Shown here: piece after piece, positions 49,897 to 58,970 of the stretch | Numbering within the stretch: the stretch's first letter is position 1 | Layout: each line of letters begins with the position of its first letter | NCBI RefSeq assembly: GCF_017876405.1 | Contig: NZ_JAGINW010000001.1 | Span: forward strand, 6,399,203-6,463,202 | Length of the DNA stretch: 64,000 nt | From: Kibdelosporangium banguiense | Lineage (GTDB): Bacteria > Actinomycetota > Actinomycetes > Mycobacteriales > Pseudonocardiaceae | Direction of reading: 5' to 3' | Translations under genes and position numbers: made by a program | Notes under the pieces: generated by a model | Seen by the model: the letters and a program-made list of their open reading frames with translations, nothing else | Databases searched by the model: none | What the model was told of the DNA's origin: nothing

Positions 49897-51323
49897 CCGT
49901 CGAAAAGCTGACTGCTGACGAGCTCCGCGAGCTGTTCCTGTTCGAGCATCTCGACGACGACCAGCTGGCGTGGCTCGTCGAGCATGGCCAGGTCGAGCAC
50001 CGCAAGGCCGGTACGCCCGTGCTCGTCGAAGGCGACCCCGCGACCTGCTTCTTCCTGCTGTTGGAAGGCACCGTCGCGCTCAGCCGCACCATCGGTGGCG
50101 AGCGCGTCGAGACCAACAGGACGGATCACCGCGGGTCCTATTTCGGCGCCACGCAGTCGTATTTCCGGGCGGACGTCGGCCCGAAGACGACCTATGGGGT
50201 CACCGTCGACTCGATCACCGACACCCGGATGTTCCAGCTGCCGTCCGAGGAGTTCGGGCCGGCCATCCGGGAGTGGTTCCCGATGGCCATGCACCTGCTG
50301 GAAGGCCTGTATCTGGGCATGCAGACCAACAACCGGGTGGTCAACCAGCGGGAACGCCTGCTCGCCCTGGGGTCGCTGTCGGCCGGTCTGACCCACGAAC
50401 TCAACAACCCCGCTGCGGCCGCCGTCCGGGCGACGGCCGCGTTGCGGGAGCGTGTGGCCGGGATGCGGCACAAGCTCGCGATGCTGGCCAGTGGCGCGCT
50501 CGACCCGGAGGCCTTGCCGGGTCTGGTGAAGCTGCAGGAGAACGCGGTCGAGCGGGTGGCCAAGGCGCCGAAGCTCGGGCCGATGGAGACCAGCGACCGC
50601 GAGGACGAGGTCAGCGACTGGCTGGAGGAGCACGGCGTGCGCGACGGCTGGGACCTGGCGCCGGTCCTGGTCGCGGGCGGGCTGGACGTGGAGTGGCTGG
50701 ACCAGGCGATGAGCCTGTGCCCGCTGACCGCCACCGAGGCTGCGGTGCGCTGGATCTGCTACACCGTCGAGACCGAGACCCTGATGAACGAGATCGAGGA
50801 CGCCACCACCCGGGTGTCCACTTTGGTCGGCGCGGCCAAGCAGTACTCCCAGATGGACCGGGCGCCGTTCCAGGTGATCGACGTGCACGAACTGCTCGAC
50901 TCGACGCTGGTCATGCTCGCCTCGAAAATCGGCGCCATCAAGGTCGTGAAGGACTACGACCGCTCGTTGCCGCCGTTGCCCGCCTACGCCGCCGAGCTCA
51001 ACCAGGTGTGGACCAACCTGATCGACAACGCCGTCGCCGCCATGGGCGAGCAGGGCACGTTGACCGTGCGGACGTTCCGGCAGGACTCGTTCGTCGTGGT
51101 CGAGATCGGCGACACCGGCACCGGCATCGCCCCGGAGGTCAAGGACCGGATCTTCGAGCCGTTCTTCACCACCAAGGCCGTCGGCCAGGGCACCGGCCTG
51201 GGCCTGGACATCACGTGGCGGATCGTGGTCAACAAACACCACGGCGACGTCCGCGTGGAGTCCCGGCCAGGCGACACCCGTTTCCAGGTCCGCCTGCCTT
51301 TGGACACTACCGACGTGGTGTGA
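49893..51323 (+). CDS. cNMP-binding-domain histidine kinase
   Basis: 476 residues. N-terminal cyclic-nucleotide-binding/CRP-like domain (about 10-130, DDQLAWLVEHGQVEHRKAGTPVLVEGDPATCFFLLLEGTVAL), helical linker, HisKA with phospho-His in GSLSAGLTHELNNPAAAA (about 162-178), and HATPase with N-box NQVWTNLIDNAVAAMG and G-boxes GDTGTGI and GQGTGLGLD. No membrane helices: a soluble kinase. It is translationally coupled to the fused regulator and presumably phosphorylates D65. Its 3' end overlaps the MDMPI gene by 17 bp. Confidence 0.9.
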   Translation: MTVEKLTADELRELFLFEHLDDDQLAWLVEHGQVEHRKAGTPVLVEGDPATCFFLLLEGTVALSRTIGGERVETNRTDHRGSYFGATQSYFRADVGPKTTYGVTVDSITDTRMFQLPSEEFGPAIREWFPMAMHLLEGLYLGMQTNNRVVNQRERLLALGSLSAGLTHELNNPAAAAVRATAALRERVAGMRHKLAMLASGALDPEALPGLVKLQENAVERVAKAPKLGPMETSDREDEVSDWLEEHGVRDGWDLAPVLVAGGLDVEWLDQAMSLCPLTATEAAVRWICYTVETETLMNEIEDATTRVSTLVGAAKQYSQMDRAPFQVIDVHELLDSTLVMLASKIGAIKVVKDYDRSLPPLPAYAAELNQVWTNLIDNAVAAMGEQGTLTVRTFRQDSFVVVEIGDTGTGIAPEVKDRIFEPFFTTKAVGQGTGLGLDITWRIVVNKHHGDVRVESRPGDTRFQVRLPLDTTDVV

Positions 51324-51963
51324 GAACGCGTTCAGTCAGCGTTGCGGCGCCTTTCCCGGTGAGGTGCCGTAACGCGACCTGGCGGCCGGCGATGACAAGC
51401 AGCAGCGCCGTGATCGGCCCTGTGACCGGAGTGCCTTCGCCGACGGCCCAGTCCGTGTCGGTGGCCGTGAGACGGAAGCCGCTCAACTTCTTGTGTGTCC
51501 GGAAAAGACGGCGAAGCCGCCACGCCCGGGTCGCCGCGAACGCGGCCGCGTCGGGCGGGATGTCCAGGCGGCGGTTCAGCGGGATAGCGATGTCCTGGCT
51601 GTGCACGAGAATATCGATCAGCGTTTCCTTGGGCGTGACACCGAAATTGTGCACACGCGAGCCGACCGTGGCGCGTATCGCGGCAATGATCTGGTCGGTG
51701 GGCTCGCTTGAGTGCTGCTTGGCCAGCTCGCGAGTGATCGCGTTCACGCCGCCTGCGACAAGCAGACGTGGTGCCTGGGCGACCTCGCGAAATATCCGGC
51801 CAGGCCTGAGTTGTTGCAGCGTCAGGTGTGCGGCCACGTCACGCACAGTCCATCCGTCGCACAGAGACGGACGGCTCCAGTCCTCTTCGGACAGATCGTC
51901 GAGCAGTCCGGCGACACTCAGCCGATGCGCGTCGATCGCGTGCCAGACCTGGTCGGTGTCCAT
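51307..51963 (-). CDS. Mycothiol-dependent maleylpyruvate isomerase-family protein (MDMPI)
   Basis: 218 residues of the DinB/MDMPI fold: WSRPSLCDGWTVRDVAAHL is the hallmark N-terminal motif with its conserved His, and DILVHSQDIAIPL carries the other metal His. These proteins use mycothiol, the actinobacterial thiol, as cofactor or substrate. The role is unknown. The start lies 46 nt inside the TetR gene, so they form one unit. Confidence 0.85.
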   Translation of the reverse strand: MDTDQVWHAIDAHRLSVAGLLDDLSEEDWSRPSLCDGWTVRDVAAHLTLQQLRPGRIFREVAQAPRLLVAGGVNAITRELAKQHSSEPTDQIIAAIRATVGSRVHNFGVTPKETLIDILVHSQDIAIPLNRRLDIPPDAAAFAATRAWRLRRLFRTHKKLSGFRLTATDTDWAVGEGTPVTGPITALLLVIAGRQVALRHLTGKGAATLTERVLTPRR

Positions 51964-52517
51964 GATTTCTCCAAGGTGTGCATGAGATCGGTGATCTGCC
52001 CGGCCGCGGCGAAGGCCGGGTCGGGAATGGCGAGCTGGTGCAGCACCAGCCCGGTCCAGTGGTTCATGATCAGCGGAGCGTCCCGTTCTGGCCGCGGCGA
52101 TCCGGCGGCCCGGACCCAGTTGAGGAAGTAGGCGTCCACCCGGGAGCCGATCGACAGGAAATGGTCGCGAAGCCCGGGCTGGTTGGCGGCCTCGCCGAGG
52201 ATCGCGTACCGGGCCAGGGTCAGCGCCCGGTCCGGCCCGGTCGACTGACGGGCCAACATGATCATCACCTCGGCCAGTTCGGCCGGGGTCGTGGGATACA
52301 CCGTGGGGGCGAGTTCCTCCCAGCGGGCCCGCTCACGGTCGGAGATCCGCTCGGCGACCGCCTTGATCAACGCGTCACGGGTGCTGAAGTGGTTGGCAGC
52401 CGAGCCCGGGGGCAGGCCTGCCGTGGCGTCGACGGCCCGGTGGGTCAGTGCGCGGACTCCCTGCTCACCCAGCAGTGTGATCGCGGCGTCCAGCAGGTCG
52501 GTGCGACGGGTCGACAT
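51918..52517 (-). CDS. TetR-family repressor of the MDMPI gene
   Basis: 199 residues. N-terminal helix-turn-helix RALTHRAVDATAGLPPGSAANHFSTRDALI (about 22-52), then a TetR_C domain. A perfect inverted repeat lies 15 nt upstream. It overlaps the MDMPI gene by 46 nt, so it controls itself and that gene. The inducer is unknown. Confidence 0.9.
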   Translation of the reverse strand: MSTRRTDLLDAAITLLGEQGVRALTHRAVDATAGLPPGSAANHFSTRDALIKAVAERISDRERARWEELAPTVYPTTPAELAEVMIMLARQSTGPDRALTLARYAILGEAANQPGLRDHFLSIGSRVDAYFLNWVRAAGSPRPERDAPLIMNHWTGLVLHQLAIPDPAFAAAGQITDLMHTLEKSWTPTRSGTRSTRIG

Positions 52518-52532
52518 GACTGGAGACTACAT

Positions 52533-52553
52533 CTGTTGTCTCGAATACAACAG
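52533..52553. promoter_or_regulatory. TetR operator CTGTTGT-N7-ACAACAG
   Basis: Perfect 7-bp arms, 21 bp overall, just upstream of the TetR start. A further ACAACAG-like half-site (GTGTTGT) follows at 52554-52560. Confidence 0.75.
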
Positions 52554-52632
52554 GTGTTGTTAGGACCCTGGTGGGAGGCGGCTCACCCCTGGGAGTGAGT
52601 ACCGCTTGTGGGCGACATGTGAGGATCGGGCT

Positions 52633-53898
52633 GTGGCGGGAGTTCTCGGCCGGGTTTTCGGCCCGGCGCGGCGCAAGCTCACCTATCGCAGGTGGACGTA
52701 CCTGGTCGTGGGGGCGACGCTGGTGGTGCCGTTCGTGGTGGCGGCGGTGGCTGTGGTGCCGCCTGTGCTGAGGCTGATACTGCCTGGGGAGGTGGCCACG
52801 GATTCGTTCGTGGTAGGGGTGGCCATGGCGGTCGTTGTGCTGGGATCGGCCGCGGGGACGTCGTTTATCCCTGCAGTACGAGTGGTCACGGGCACGGCGG
52901 CGCGTGAACTGCTGGGGCCCGAGGTGCCCGCGCAGGCCTCTGTGCCTGCGGGGAACCTCGAAGCGCGATGGAAGACGTGCCAATGGTTTCTGGTGCACAT
53001 CCTGGTTGGCTGCTTCATCGGCGTGCTGACCTTGGTCATTCCGCTCGGGCTCGTGCTGTCGTTCGCCGCGCCGTTCACCGGACGGTGGCTGGAGTTCGGG
53101 GACCAGCGGATCCTGGTGCCGACAGGCTGGCAGTCGGCGTGGGTGCCCGTGGTGTGCGTGATCGCCGCGGTTGCCCTCACCCACGTGGTGAACTGGGCGG
53201 GCCTGCTGCTGACCTGGCTCTCGCAGATTCTGCTGGGCCCGACTCCGGCCGACCACCTGGCCGAACTGCAGCGGCGCACCGAACAACTGGCTGAGCGCAA
53301 CAGGCTGGCGCGGGAGTTGCACGACTCGGTGGGCCACGCGCTGAGCGTGGTCACCATCCAGGCCAGCGCCGCGGGCCGCGTGCTGGACAACGACCCGCGG
53401 TTCGCGCACAAGGCGCTCTCGGCGATCGAGGAGGCCGCGCGGGGCGCCCTGGCCGACCTGGACCATGTTCTCGGCCTGCTCAGGGAGGACGAGCCGGCCA
53501 CGACTCCGCGGCGCACGCTGGCCGACGTGGACGGGCTCATCGGCACCATGCGGCTGGCCGGGATCGAGATCCGGCCGCGGATCGACGGCGACCTGGCGAA
53601 CCTGCCGTTCGCGGTGTCCGTGGAGGCCTACCGGATCGTGCAGGAATGCCTGACGAATGCCTTGAAACACGCGGGAAAGGTCACTGTCGTCCTGACGATC
53701 AACGCGACCGCCGAGGCCCTGGAAGTCCAGGCGCGCAACCCTTTGGGACAGCAGCTGAGCAAGAGCCCGGGCGGGCGGGGCCTGGCGGGCATGCGAGAGC
53801 GGGTCACTGTCCTGAGAGGACGAATCGAGGCCGGGGCGCAGGCCGGGGCATGGCAGGTGAAGGCGTGGATACCGTTGCGAACGGGGAAGATCGGTTGA
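52633..53898 (+). CDS. Membrane histidine kinase (HisKA_3/NarX type)
   Basis: 421 residues, GTG after GAGGATCGGGCT. Four to five hydrophobic helices in the first 205 residues. Phospho-His in NRLARELHDSVGHALSVV, N-box VQECLTNALKHAG and G-box GGRGLAGMRERV. The cognate regulator follows with a 4-nt overlap. Signal unknown. Confidence 0.9.
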   Translation: MAGVLGRVFGPARRKLTYRRWTYLVVGATLVVPFVVAAVAVVPPVLRLILPGEVATDSFVVGVAMAVVVLGSAAGTSFIPAVRVVTGTAARELLGPEVPAQASVPAGNLEARWKTCQWFLVHILVGCFIGVLTLVIPLGLVLSFAAPFTGRWLEFGDQRILVPTGWQSAWVPVVCVIAAVALTHVVNWAGLLLTWLSQILLGPTPADHLAELQRRTEQLAERNRLARELHDSVGHALSVVTIQASAAGRVLDNDPRFAHKALSAIEEAARGALADLDHVLGLLREDEPATTPRRTLADVDGLIGTMRLAGIEIRPRIDGDLANLPFAVSVEAYRIVQECLTNALKHAGKVTVVLTINATAEALEVQARNPLGQQLSKSPGGRGLAGMRERVTVLRGRIEAGAQAGAWQVKAWIPLRTGKIG

Positions 53899-54545
53899 GC
53901 ATCAAGGTCGTGCTTGTCGATGACGAGGAACTCATCCGCGCGGGCCTGCGGGCGATCATCGACGCCGAGCCGGATCTGACGGTGGTCGGCGAGGCCGGGG
54001 ACGGCGCCGAGGCGCTTGACCTGGTGGCCGGGCATCTGCCGGATGTCGTGCTGATGGACGTCAGAATGCCCGCGGTCGACGGAATCCAGGCGACCCGCCA
54101 CATTCTCCGGAGAATGCCGGACCCGCCCAAGATCATCGTCGTGACCACATTCGAGAACGACGACTACGTCTACGACGCGCTTCGTGCGGGCGCCGACGGA
54201 TTTCTGCTGAAACGGGCCAGGCCTACCGAGATCATCCGGGCGATCCGGGTCGTGGTGGCCGGGGATTCCCTGCTGTTCCCGGCCAAGATCCGCGCACTGG
54301 CGGCACAGCACGGCGGTGACCCCAGGCGGTCCGGCCTCGACGAGGCCGGGCTGACCGACCGAGAGGCGGAGGTCCTCCGCCTGATGGCCACCGGATTGTC
54401 CAATGTGGAGATATCGGAACAGCTTTTCGTCGGTGTGCAGACAGTCAAGACGCACGTGGGCAACGTGCTGTCCAAACTGCACGCCCGGGACCGCACCCAG
54501 GCTGTGATCACCGCCTACGAATCGGGGTTCGTCATCCCTGGTTAA
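53895..54545 (+). CDS. NarL/FixJ-type response regulator
   Basis: 216 residues. TTG start at 53895 overlaps the kinase stop (TTGA) and has GGGGAAGA upstream; an in-frame ATG at 53850 is possible. Receiver with DD in VVLVDDEELIRAGL, phospho-Asp in VLMDVRMP, LuxR helix-turn-helix LTDREAEVLRLMATGLSNVEISEQL...TVKTHVGNVL. Completes the two-component pair. Confidence 0.9.
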   Translation: MSIKVVLVDDEELIRAGLRAIIDAEPDLTVVGEAGDGAEALDLVAGHLPDVVLMDVRMPAVDGIQATRHILRRMPDPPKIIVVTTFENDDYVYDALRAGADGFLLKRARPTEIIRAIRVVVAGDSLLFPAKIRALAAQHGGDPRRSGLDEAGLTDREAEVLRLMATGLSNVEISEQLFVGVQTVKTHVGNVLSKLHARDRTQAVITAYESGFVIPG

Positions 54546-55981
54546 CGTCTCGTCTCCGCCCACGCCCTGGTCAGCCGATGCACCAGTTCAGTCAGCACAT
54601 CGTCGGGGTAGGCGAACGGGAACCGGATGTGGCTGTCGTGCGCGCCGGACGGGTCCGTTGTCGCGCCTGACACCACTTCCACGCCGTGCCGCAGTGCGAC
54701 CTGCGCGAAGATCCGCGCATCGGTGTTGGGCAGTTCGATCCACAACGCCGAGCCGCCGTCCGGGGTACGCCAGCGCCACTCCGGCAGGTTCTGGGTGAGC
54801 AGTTCCCTGGCCCGCCCCAGCCGTTCCCGCAGCTCACCGGCACGTGCGCTGTTGAGCTCCGGCAACTGCGGCAGCAGCCGCGCGGCCAGCGCCTGATCCA
54901 GCACCGGACTGCCGAGGTCGGCCAGTGCCTTGTGGCGTGCCAGCCGCTCGGCGGTCTCGATCGACGCCCGGACCCAGCCGACGCGAAGCCCCGCCCACAC
55001 GGACTTCGCCAGCGAGCCGATCGTCAGCACCTCCGCACCGGTTCCCGCGAACGCCCCGATCGGCGGCGGCAAGCCCTCACCGGCGCCGACAGAGTACGCG
55101 TGGTCCTCGACCACCGGAACCGCGTACCGCGCGGCCAGTTCCACGATCCGCCGCCTGCGGGCCGTGGACATCAGCACACCGGTCGGGTTGTGGTACGTCG
55201 GCATCACATACAGCAGGTCAGGCCCATGTTCGGCCATCGCCCGCGACAGCAGGTCCGCCCGGATGCCCTCGGCGTCCAGCTCCACACCGACCAGTTTCAC
55301 GCCGGTCGCGCGGAACACGTCCAGGCAGCCCGGCCAGCTCGGCGTCTCCACGACCGCGGTCCAGCCGCGGCGCAGGTACATCTGGGTGATCAGGCCGATC
55401 GCCTGCTGGGCGCCGGTGGTGATCACGACTTGTTTCGGTTCCGTCGGCAGGCCGGTCGCCGAGAGGTGCGTGGCCACGGCCGAACGCAGCTCCGGCAGCC
55501 CCGCCGGGTGATAGCCCGACCCGGTCAGCAACGCCGGTAAGTCGGCGTGCACCAGGTCCAGCAGGGCGCCCCGCAGATGCGGCGCACCCGGGTCGAACGC
55601 CCTGGCCAGCGAGATGATCTCGCCGGGGCCCTCGGCCGGCCGGTTGATGATCGGTGTCGCCCGGCCGAACGACCGGCCGTCCACGCTCGGGCGGAATCCC
55701 GGCGGCCGCACCACCCGGGTGCCGCTGCCCCGCCTGCTGTCGACCAGGCCGATCGAGCGTAATTCGTCGTATGCCGACACCACGGTCGCGCGGCTGACCG
55801 CAAGTGCCCGTGCCAGATCACGTTCGGACGGCAGCCGCTCTCCAGCATGCAGGTCACCTGCGTGGATGGCTCGGCGTACAGCCTCAGCCAACCGCCGGTA
55901 CAGCGGCGCCCGCCCGGCTGACGTGCTCGTCCAGTCGCCGAGTACCTCGACGAGGTCGGAGCCGTCGGTCAAACGGTCCAT
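54542..55981 (-). CDS. MocR/PdxR-type GntR-aminotransferase fusion regulator
   Basis: 479 residues. N-terminal GntR winged helix (PLYRRLAEAVRRAIHAGDLHAGERLPSERDLARAL, about 25-95), linker, then a fold I aminotransferase domain. The PLP lysine is in TIGSLAKSVWAGLRVGW, and the substrate region MPTYHNPTGVLMS is typical. It converts PLP or aminated ligands into a DNA-binding signal. The stop overlaps the convergent response regulator by 4 nt. Targets unknown. Confidence 0.9.
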   Translation of the reverse strand: MDRLTDGSDLVEVLGDWTSTSAGRAPLYRRLAEAVRRAIHAGDLHAGERLPSERDLARALAVSRATVVSAYDELRSIGLVDSRRGSGTRVVRPPGFRPSVDGRSFGRATPIINRPAEGPGEIISLARAFDPGAPHLRGALLDLVHADLPALLTGSGYHPAGLPELRSAVATHLSATGLPTEPKQVVITTGAQQAIGLITQMYLRRGWTAVVETPSWPGCLDVFRATGVKLVGVELDAEGIRADLLSRAMAEHGPDLLYVMPTYHNPTGVLMSTARRRRIVELAARYAVPVVEDHAYSVGAGEGLPPPIGAFAGTGAEVLTIGSLAKSVWAGLRVGWVRASIETAERLARHKALADLGSPVLDQALAARLLPQLPELNSARAGELRERLGRARELLTQNLPEWRWRTPDGGSALWIELPNTDARIFAQVALRHGVEVVSGATTDPSGAHDSHIRFPFAYPDDVLTELVHRLTRAWAETRR

Positions 55982-56093
55982 TACTCCCCCTGAATGGCCC
56001 CGTGTTCAGGCCAAAACTCCTCCTGCTCGTGCCAACCTTTTCCACACTGATCGGTTTTCGTGTGGGTTCGTTAGCACTTAACCAAGAGTTGTC

Positions 56094-57779
56094 TCAGGCG
56101 GAGCTGAGCTGAGGCCCCCTCGGCGCAGCCCGGCCGCGCAGGATGTCCACCCGGTCGGTGCCGGGACGGCCGAGTACCCAGCTCGATCCGGACACGGCCT
56201 TTGCCTGCTGCTTCAGCGGCGCTAGCAGCTGTGATGCCTCCCGATACGACGTTACGCTGTTCGTGCCGCAGACCAATGACGCGAGCGACACGGTCACCGG
56301 CATGCCCTCGGCAGACCATTCCGTGTCCAGCAGCGTGGTCGCCAGTGACGAGATCTCGTCCAGATCTGTGACCAGAAGGAAATCGTCGCCGCCGACGTGC
56401 CCGACCATCACGCTGGGCATGTTGACCGCGGCCTCGGCCACTGTGCGGCCGAACGCCCGGATCAGGTCGTCGCCCGCGGCGAAGCCCAGGCTGTCGTTCA
56501 CGGTCTTGAACGAGTCCACGTCCAGCCAGGCGATGACGAACATCTGCCCGTCCTGGATGCGCCGGTCGACCTCACGGGCCACCGCGTCGGTGCCGGGCAG
56601 CCTGGTCAGCGGGTTGAGCGAGGCGGCCTGTTCGACCTTCATGTCGGCAACGCCCCGGATCACCTCGGTCACCCGGACGACACCGACACAACGGCCCGCC
56701 TCGTCGGTGACCACCACGTCGTCACCGGTGCGCTCCCAGTCGGTGTCGCCGACCAGCTCCAGCAGCTCCATACCGGTCGCTTCGCGGTCGATGAGCAGTG
56801 GTTTGTCGGCGTGCCTGGCCGCGCCTCGCTTCGCGTGCAGCGCGTGGCCGTACGGCCCGGCGACGATGAGCAGGAAGCGGCTGCGGTCGATGGACCACTG
56901 CGGGCGCCATGCCTCGTCCACCAGGACGACACCGTTGATGTCAGGGCGGTTGGCGAACGTCTCGCGGACCTCGTCGGCGGTCGCGGTGACCGGCAGCATC
57001 ATGGCGGGGTTCAGGAAGTCGGTCACGCGCGGGGGCTTCACAGCCGTCACCCGGTTGGCCGCGGCCTCGGCCAGCGCCCTCATCAGGCCCGTGTCCTCGA
57101 TGCTGTCTTCCAGGTACTCGCCCTGCGCCACCCGCACACCGAGGCGGCTCAGGGCCACGAGCTGGATGTTGTTGCCGACGTTGACCGCGGCGAGTTTGGT
57201 CTCGGTGCGGATGGCCAGATGCGCGAGCGCGTCGAGCATGGCCAGCGCCGCGGGGTCGTCCGGCAGCCCGGCGAGCAGCTTGGACGAGATCTTGATCATG
57301 TCGGGCGCGGCCTCGGCCAGCAGCGCCAGCGGGACGTCGCCGTCGCCGATGCCGTCCAGCGCGATCCGGAAGCCCTCGGCCCGCAGCTTGGCGATGCCTG
57401 CCAGCAGGTCCACCCGGCGGGCCTGGCAGAACGGCGTACCGATCTCCAGCGTCACGTCCCGGCTGTGCCGCCCGGAATGCCGCAGCGCGGGCGCCAGGTA
57501 CTTCAACAGGTCGTCTGGGTGAGCGGCGGTCGACGCCAGCACGTTGATGTGCAGCGGCACCGCGGGGTCTTGGTCCTCTGCGGCGAGCACGGCGTGCCCG
57601 GCCAGCGCGACGTCGGTCTGGGTCAGCTGACCGGCCCGGCTCGCGGCCTTCAACAGCGTGTGGATCGTGCCGGTCGAGGGCATGGGCAGCGCCTCGACGG
57701 CGATCACGCGACCGGTGCGGGTGCTGAGCAACGGCTGGAACGCGAAGCTCACTTCTTGGCTCGCGGACACACTCACCAT
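56094..57779 (-). CDS. Degenerate EAL-CBS-GGDEF cyclic-di-GMP-family protein
   Basis: 561 residues. EAL-like domain (about 10-245), where the metal motif EAL appears as VEALPMP and the DDFG region as ALDGIGDG, suggesting loss of phosphodiesterase activity. A CBS pair (about 255-385) and a GGDEF-like domain with VGGDDF instead of GGDEF (about 400-545, LDVDSFKTVNDSLGFAAGDDLI) follow. It may bind c-di-GMP or nucleotides rather than make or degrade it. ATG 57779 is chosen; TTG 57788 is an alternative. Confidence 0.85.
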   Translation of the reverse strand: MVSVSASQEVSFAFQPLLSTRTGRVIAVEALPMPSTGTIHTLLKAASRAGQLTQTDVALAGHAVLAAEDQDPAVPLHINVLASTAAHPDDLLKYLAPALRHSGRHSRDVTLEIGTPFCQARRVDLLAGIAKLRAEGFRIALDGIGDGDVPLALLAEAAPDMIKISSKLLAGLPDDPAALAMLDALAHLAIRTETKLAAVNVGNNIQLVALSRLGVRVAQGEYLEDSIEDTGLMRALAEAAANRVTAVKPPRVTDFLNPAMMLPVTATADEVRETFANRPDINGVVLVDEAWRPQWSIDRSRFLLIVAGPYGHALHAKRGAARHADKPLLIDREATGMELLELVGDTDWERTGDDVVVTDEAGRCVGVVRVTEVIRGVADMKVEQAASLNPLTRLPGTDAVAREVDRRIQDGQMFVIAWLDVDSFKTVNDSLGFAAGDDLIRAFGRTVAEAAVNMPSVMVGHVGGDDFLLVTDLDEISSLATTLLDTEWSAEGMPVTVSLASLVCGTNSVTSYREASQLLAPLKQQAKAVSGSSWVLGRPGTDRVDILRGRAAPRGPQLSSA

Positions 57780-57812
57780 TCTGCCCAAAGAATCACCCGT
57801 TTGAAGATTCGG

Positions 57813-58907
57813 TCACCCACTGTTCACATGGTGGACGCGGACCATCACCGATTTGGCGCATTTCAGACGCAGCCGTCCGGGTGCTTTCCGGAAGATCCGG
57901 AGCATCGCGGCGGTGGTCGCGCCGGGATCGTCCCGCCCGGAAAGATATCCACGCTGTGCGTCGGGCGGTAGGTCAAAGAATAACTGAAAGAACTGTCTTG
58001 TCTCGGCTGCGGAGAGTGACAGCAACGTTTCCAGCCCGCGGTGCCGCAGGAAATGGACCACTCGCGCGCGACCCGGCCAGAGCGTGCGCCAGGGATCCTC
58101 GCCCGCCGCGATCGCGGCGGCGATCCGCGGCGCGAGCCGGAACGCCTCGCCGACGCTGTAACCCGCCGCCGGATGGACGAATCCCGCCGCTGCGCCAAAT
58201 GGCAGCACCCGGTCGCGTCTCGGCCGTGGCACGTCCAACGGGAACCGGACCCGCTCGATTTGCCCGCCTTCCAAGGGGATTCCGTACGGCGCGAGGCGTT
58301 CGGCCAGTGCCTGCCGGAGAATCCGGTAGCCGGCGGCGGGCCGCCGGGCCAGTGACGTCTCCTCCAGCAGGACCCGGCCACCGCCCAACGGCATCGCGTA
58401 AAGGAAAGTGTTGTGATTGGACCGCCAGTCCATGAAGACGGCTTCGCCAGGTGCCACAATCGGTGCCGCGACTTCCTCCGGAACCACGATTCCGTACGCC
58501 GTCTGTTCGGCCGTACCCCCACGCGATCCCATTGCGTTTACGACAGTCCGTGCTTTGAGCGTCCGGCCGTCGGCGAGTTCCACGCTGTCCTGCGTAGTGC
58601 TGACGACACGGCCAGTAAGGACAGTGACGTTTTTGGTGAGCGCAGCGAGGAGCCGTTCATTGTCGAGAATCGCGTACCTGCGCGCCACGACATGCGGTTT
58701 GGTCGTGAACGCATGGATGACCGTAGGCTCCGCGGCCGTGACGTCCGGCGGCAGCATCGCGAGCTCGTCGCCCCACAGTCCATATGTCGCCGGCCACGGC
58801 CGCAACGGGCTGGGCGCGACGACCGCGGTCTGCAGCCCAAGCCGGGAACAGTGCGCGGCGAGCGCCCACCCCGACGGCCCGGCGCCCGCGATCAGGACAT
58901 CGGGCAT
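57813..58907 (-). CDS. Lycopene cyclase-like flavoprotein (CrtL/CrtY type)
   Basis: 364 residues. N-terminal FAD motif DVLIAGAGPSGWALAAHCSRLG, cyclase cues YGLWGDELAMLP, AYGIVVPEE, VFMDWRS and TFLYAMPLGGGRVLLEET. No other carotenoid gene is visible nearby. The product may be lycopene beta- or gamma-cyclase, or a related polyene-modifying enzyme. Confidence 0.85.
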   Translation of the reverse strand: MPDVLIAGAGPSGWALAAHCSRLGLQTAVVAPSPLRPWPATYGLWGDELAMLPPDVTAAEPTVIHAFTTKPHVVARRYAILDNERLLAALTKNVTVLTGRVVSTTQDSVELADGRTLKARTVVNAMGSRGGTAEQTAYGIVVPEEVAAPIVAPGEAVFMDWRSNHNTFLYAMPLGGGRVLLEETSLARRPAAGYRILRQALAERLAPYGIPLEGGQIERVRFPLDVPRPRRDRVLPFGAAAGFVHPAAGYSVGEAFRLAPRIAAAIAAGEDPWRTLWPGRARVVHFLRHRGLETLLSLSAAETRQFFQLFFDLPPDAQRGYLSGRDDPGATTAAMLRIFRKAPGRLRLKCAKSVMVRVHHVNSG

Positions 58908-58970
58908 GCTCCGATTGGACCATATGCGTGTCCAACAGCCGGGCGGCAGCCTGGCGAGTAGATTTCACCC

